Of a DNA stretch of 64,000 bases, positions 63,984-64,000 are shown one piece after another. Position numbers and translations under genes: made by a program. The notes beneath the pieces were generated by a model that was not told the DNA's origin, ran no database searches, and saw nothing but the letters and a program-made list of their open reading frames with translations. Source of the stretch: Zobellia uliginosa (GTDB taxonomy: Bacteria; Bacteroidota; Bacteroidia; Flavobacteriales; Flavobacteriaceae); assembly GCF_900156625.1 (NCBI RefSeq), contig NZ_FTOB01000001.1, positions 1,054,001 to 1,118,000 on the forward strand, read 5' to 3'. Position 1 is the stretch's first letter, and each line of letters starts with the position of its first letter.

Positions 63984-64000
63984 TTTTAAACAAAAATAAA

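Noticed and set aside
1-64000. Search for CRISPR arrays, rRNA, intact tRNA and a tyrosine integrase
   Set aside because: No regularly spaced repeats, no rRNA-like stretches, no complete tRNA and no recombinase motifs were found on either strand.

Overview
The window looks like chromosome from a marine flavobacterium (Bacteroidota, Flavobacteriaceae, Zobellia/Maribacter-like). This is inferred from type IX secretion tails on secreted glycoside hydrolases, A-rich leaders without Shine-Dalgarno sites, FG-GAP/ASPIC lipoproteins, a propeller/Y_Y_Y/LuxR regulator, and laminarin, chitin and agar or porphyran hydrolases. No rRNA, CRISPR array or intact tRNA was found.

Layout. (1) 1-5.2 kb holds the N-terminal part of an AraC-type regulator cut by the window edge, then an AraC-like protein / response regulator / PAS histidine kinase operon on the minus strand. 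(2) 5.4-17.9 kb is a mostly minus-strand block of stress and envelope genes: a small acidic lipoprotein, a DUF1328 protein, a SRAP-fold protein lacking key catalytic residues, a DUF2383 ferritin-like protein, topoisomerase IB, two AI-2E transporters, an MscS channel, HPF, an SDR, a YihY/BrkB protein and a serine hydrolase, plus a wrecked SLC13 permease. (3) 18.6-21.1 kb is a plus-strand set that looks like cold adaptation: fatty-acid desaturase, DEAD-box helicase and cold-shock protein. (4) 21.2-29.2 kb has two gene fragments joined at a deletion scar, next to two very large tandem FG-GAP/ASPIC lipoproteins without SusC/SusD. (5) 29.5-38.9 kb contains an ATP-PPase gene split by an in-frame stop, an arginase-family enzyme, GNAT, a Crp/Fnr regulator, a membrane protein, a cyclase-TPR-AraC fusion, a serine hydrolase, an alpha/beta hydrolase and a metallopeptidase lipoprotein. 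A GH16 agarase/porphyranase-type enzyme follows on the minus strand.

(6) 40.3-54.3 kb is a carbohydrate island. It holds a GH18 chitinase lipoprotein with two CBM5/12 modules, a 943-residue multimodular GH16, an IS66 relic, a 940-residue propeller/LuxR regulator, a GH64 beta-1,3-glucanase and a GH16 laminarinase. The last two share a nearly identical CBM6-like module. Decayed copies of the 3' end of one tRNA gene lie at both ends, suggesting a tRNA-associated insertion of about 14 kb. The enzymes together would attack beta-1,3-glucan plus chitin.

(7) 54.5-64 kb is a complete 4-hydroxybenzoate/protocatechuate pathway (pcaHGB, fused pcaDC, pobA, fused pcaIJ, pcaF) in one tight minus-strand operon. 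A divergent AraC regulator and an IclR regulator flank its upstream end. By eye this segment and 31-39 kb are more AT-rich than the rest, which suggests a mosaic history.
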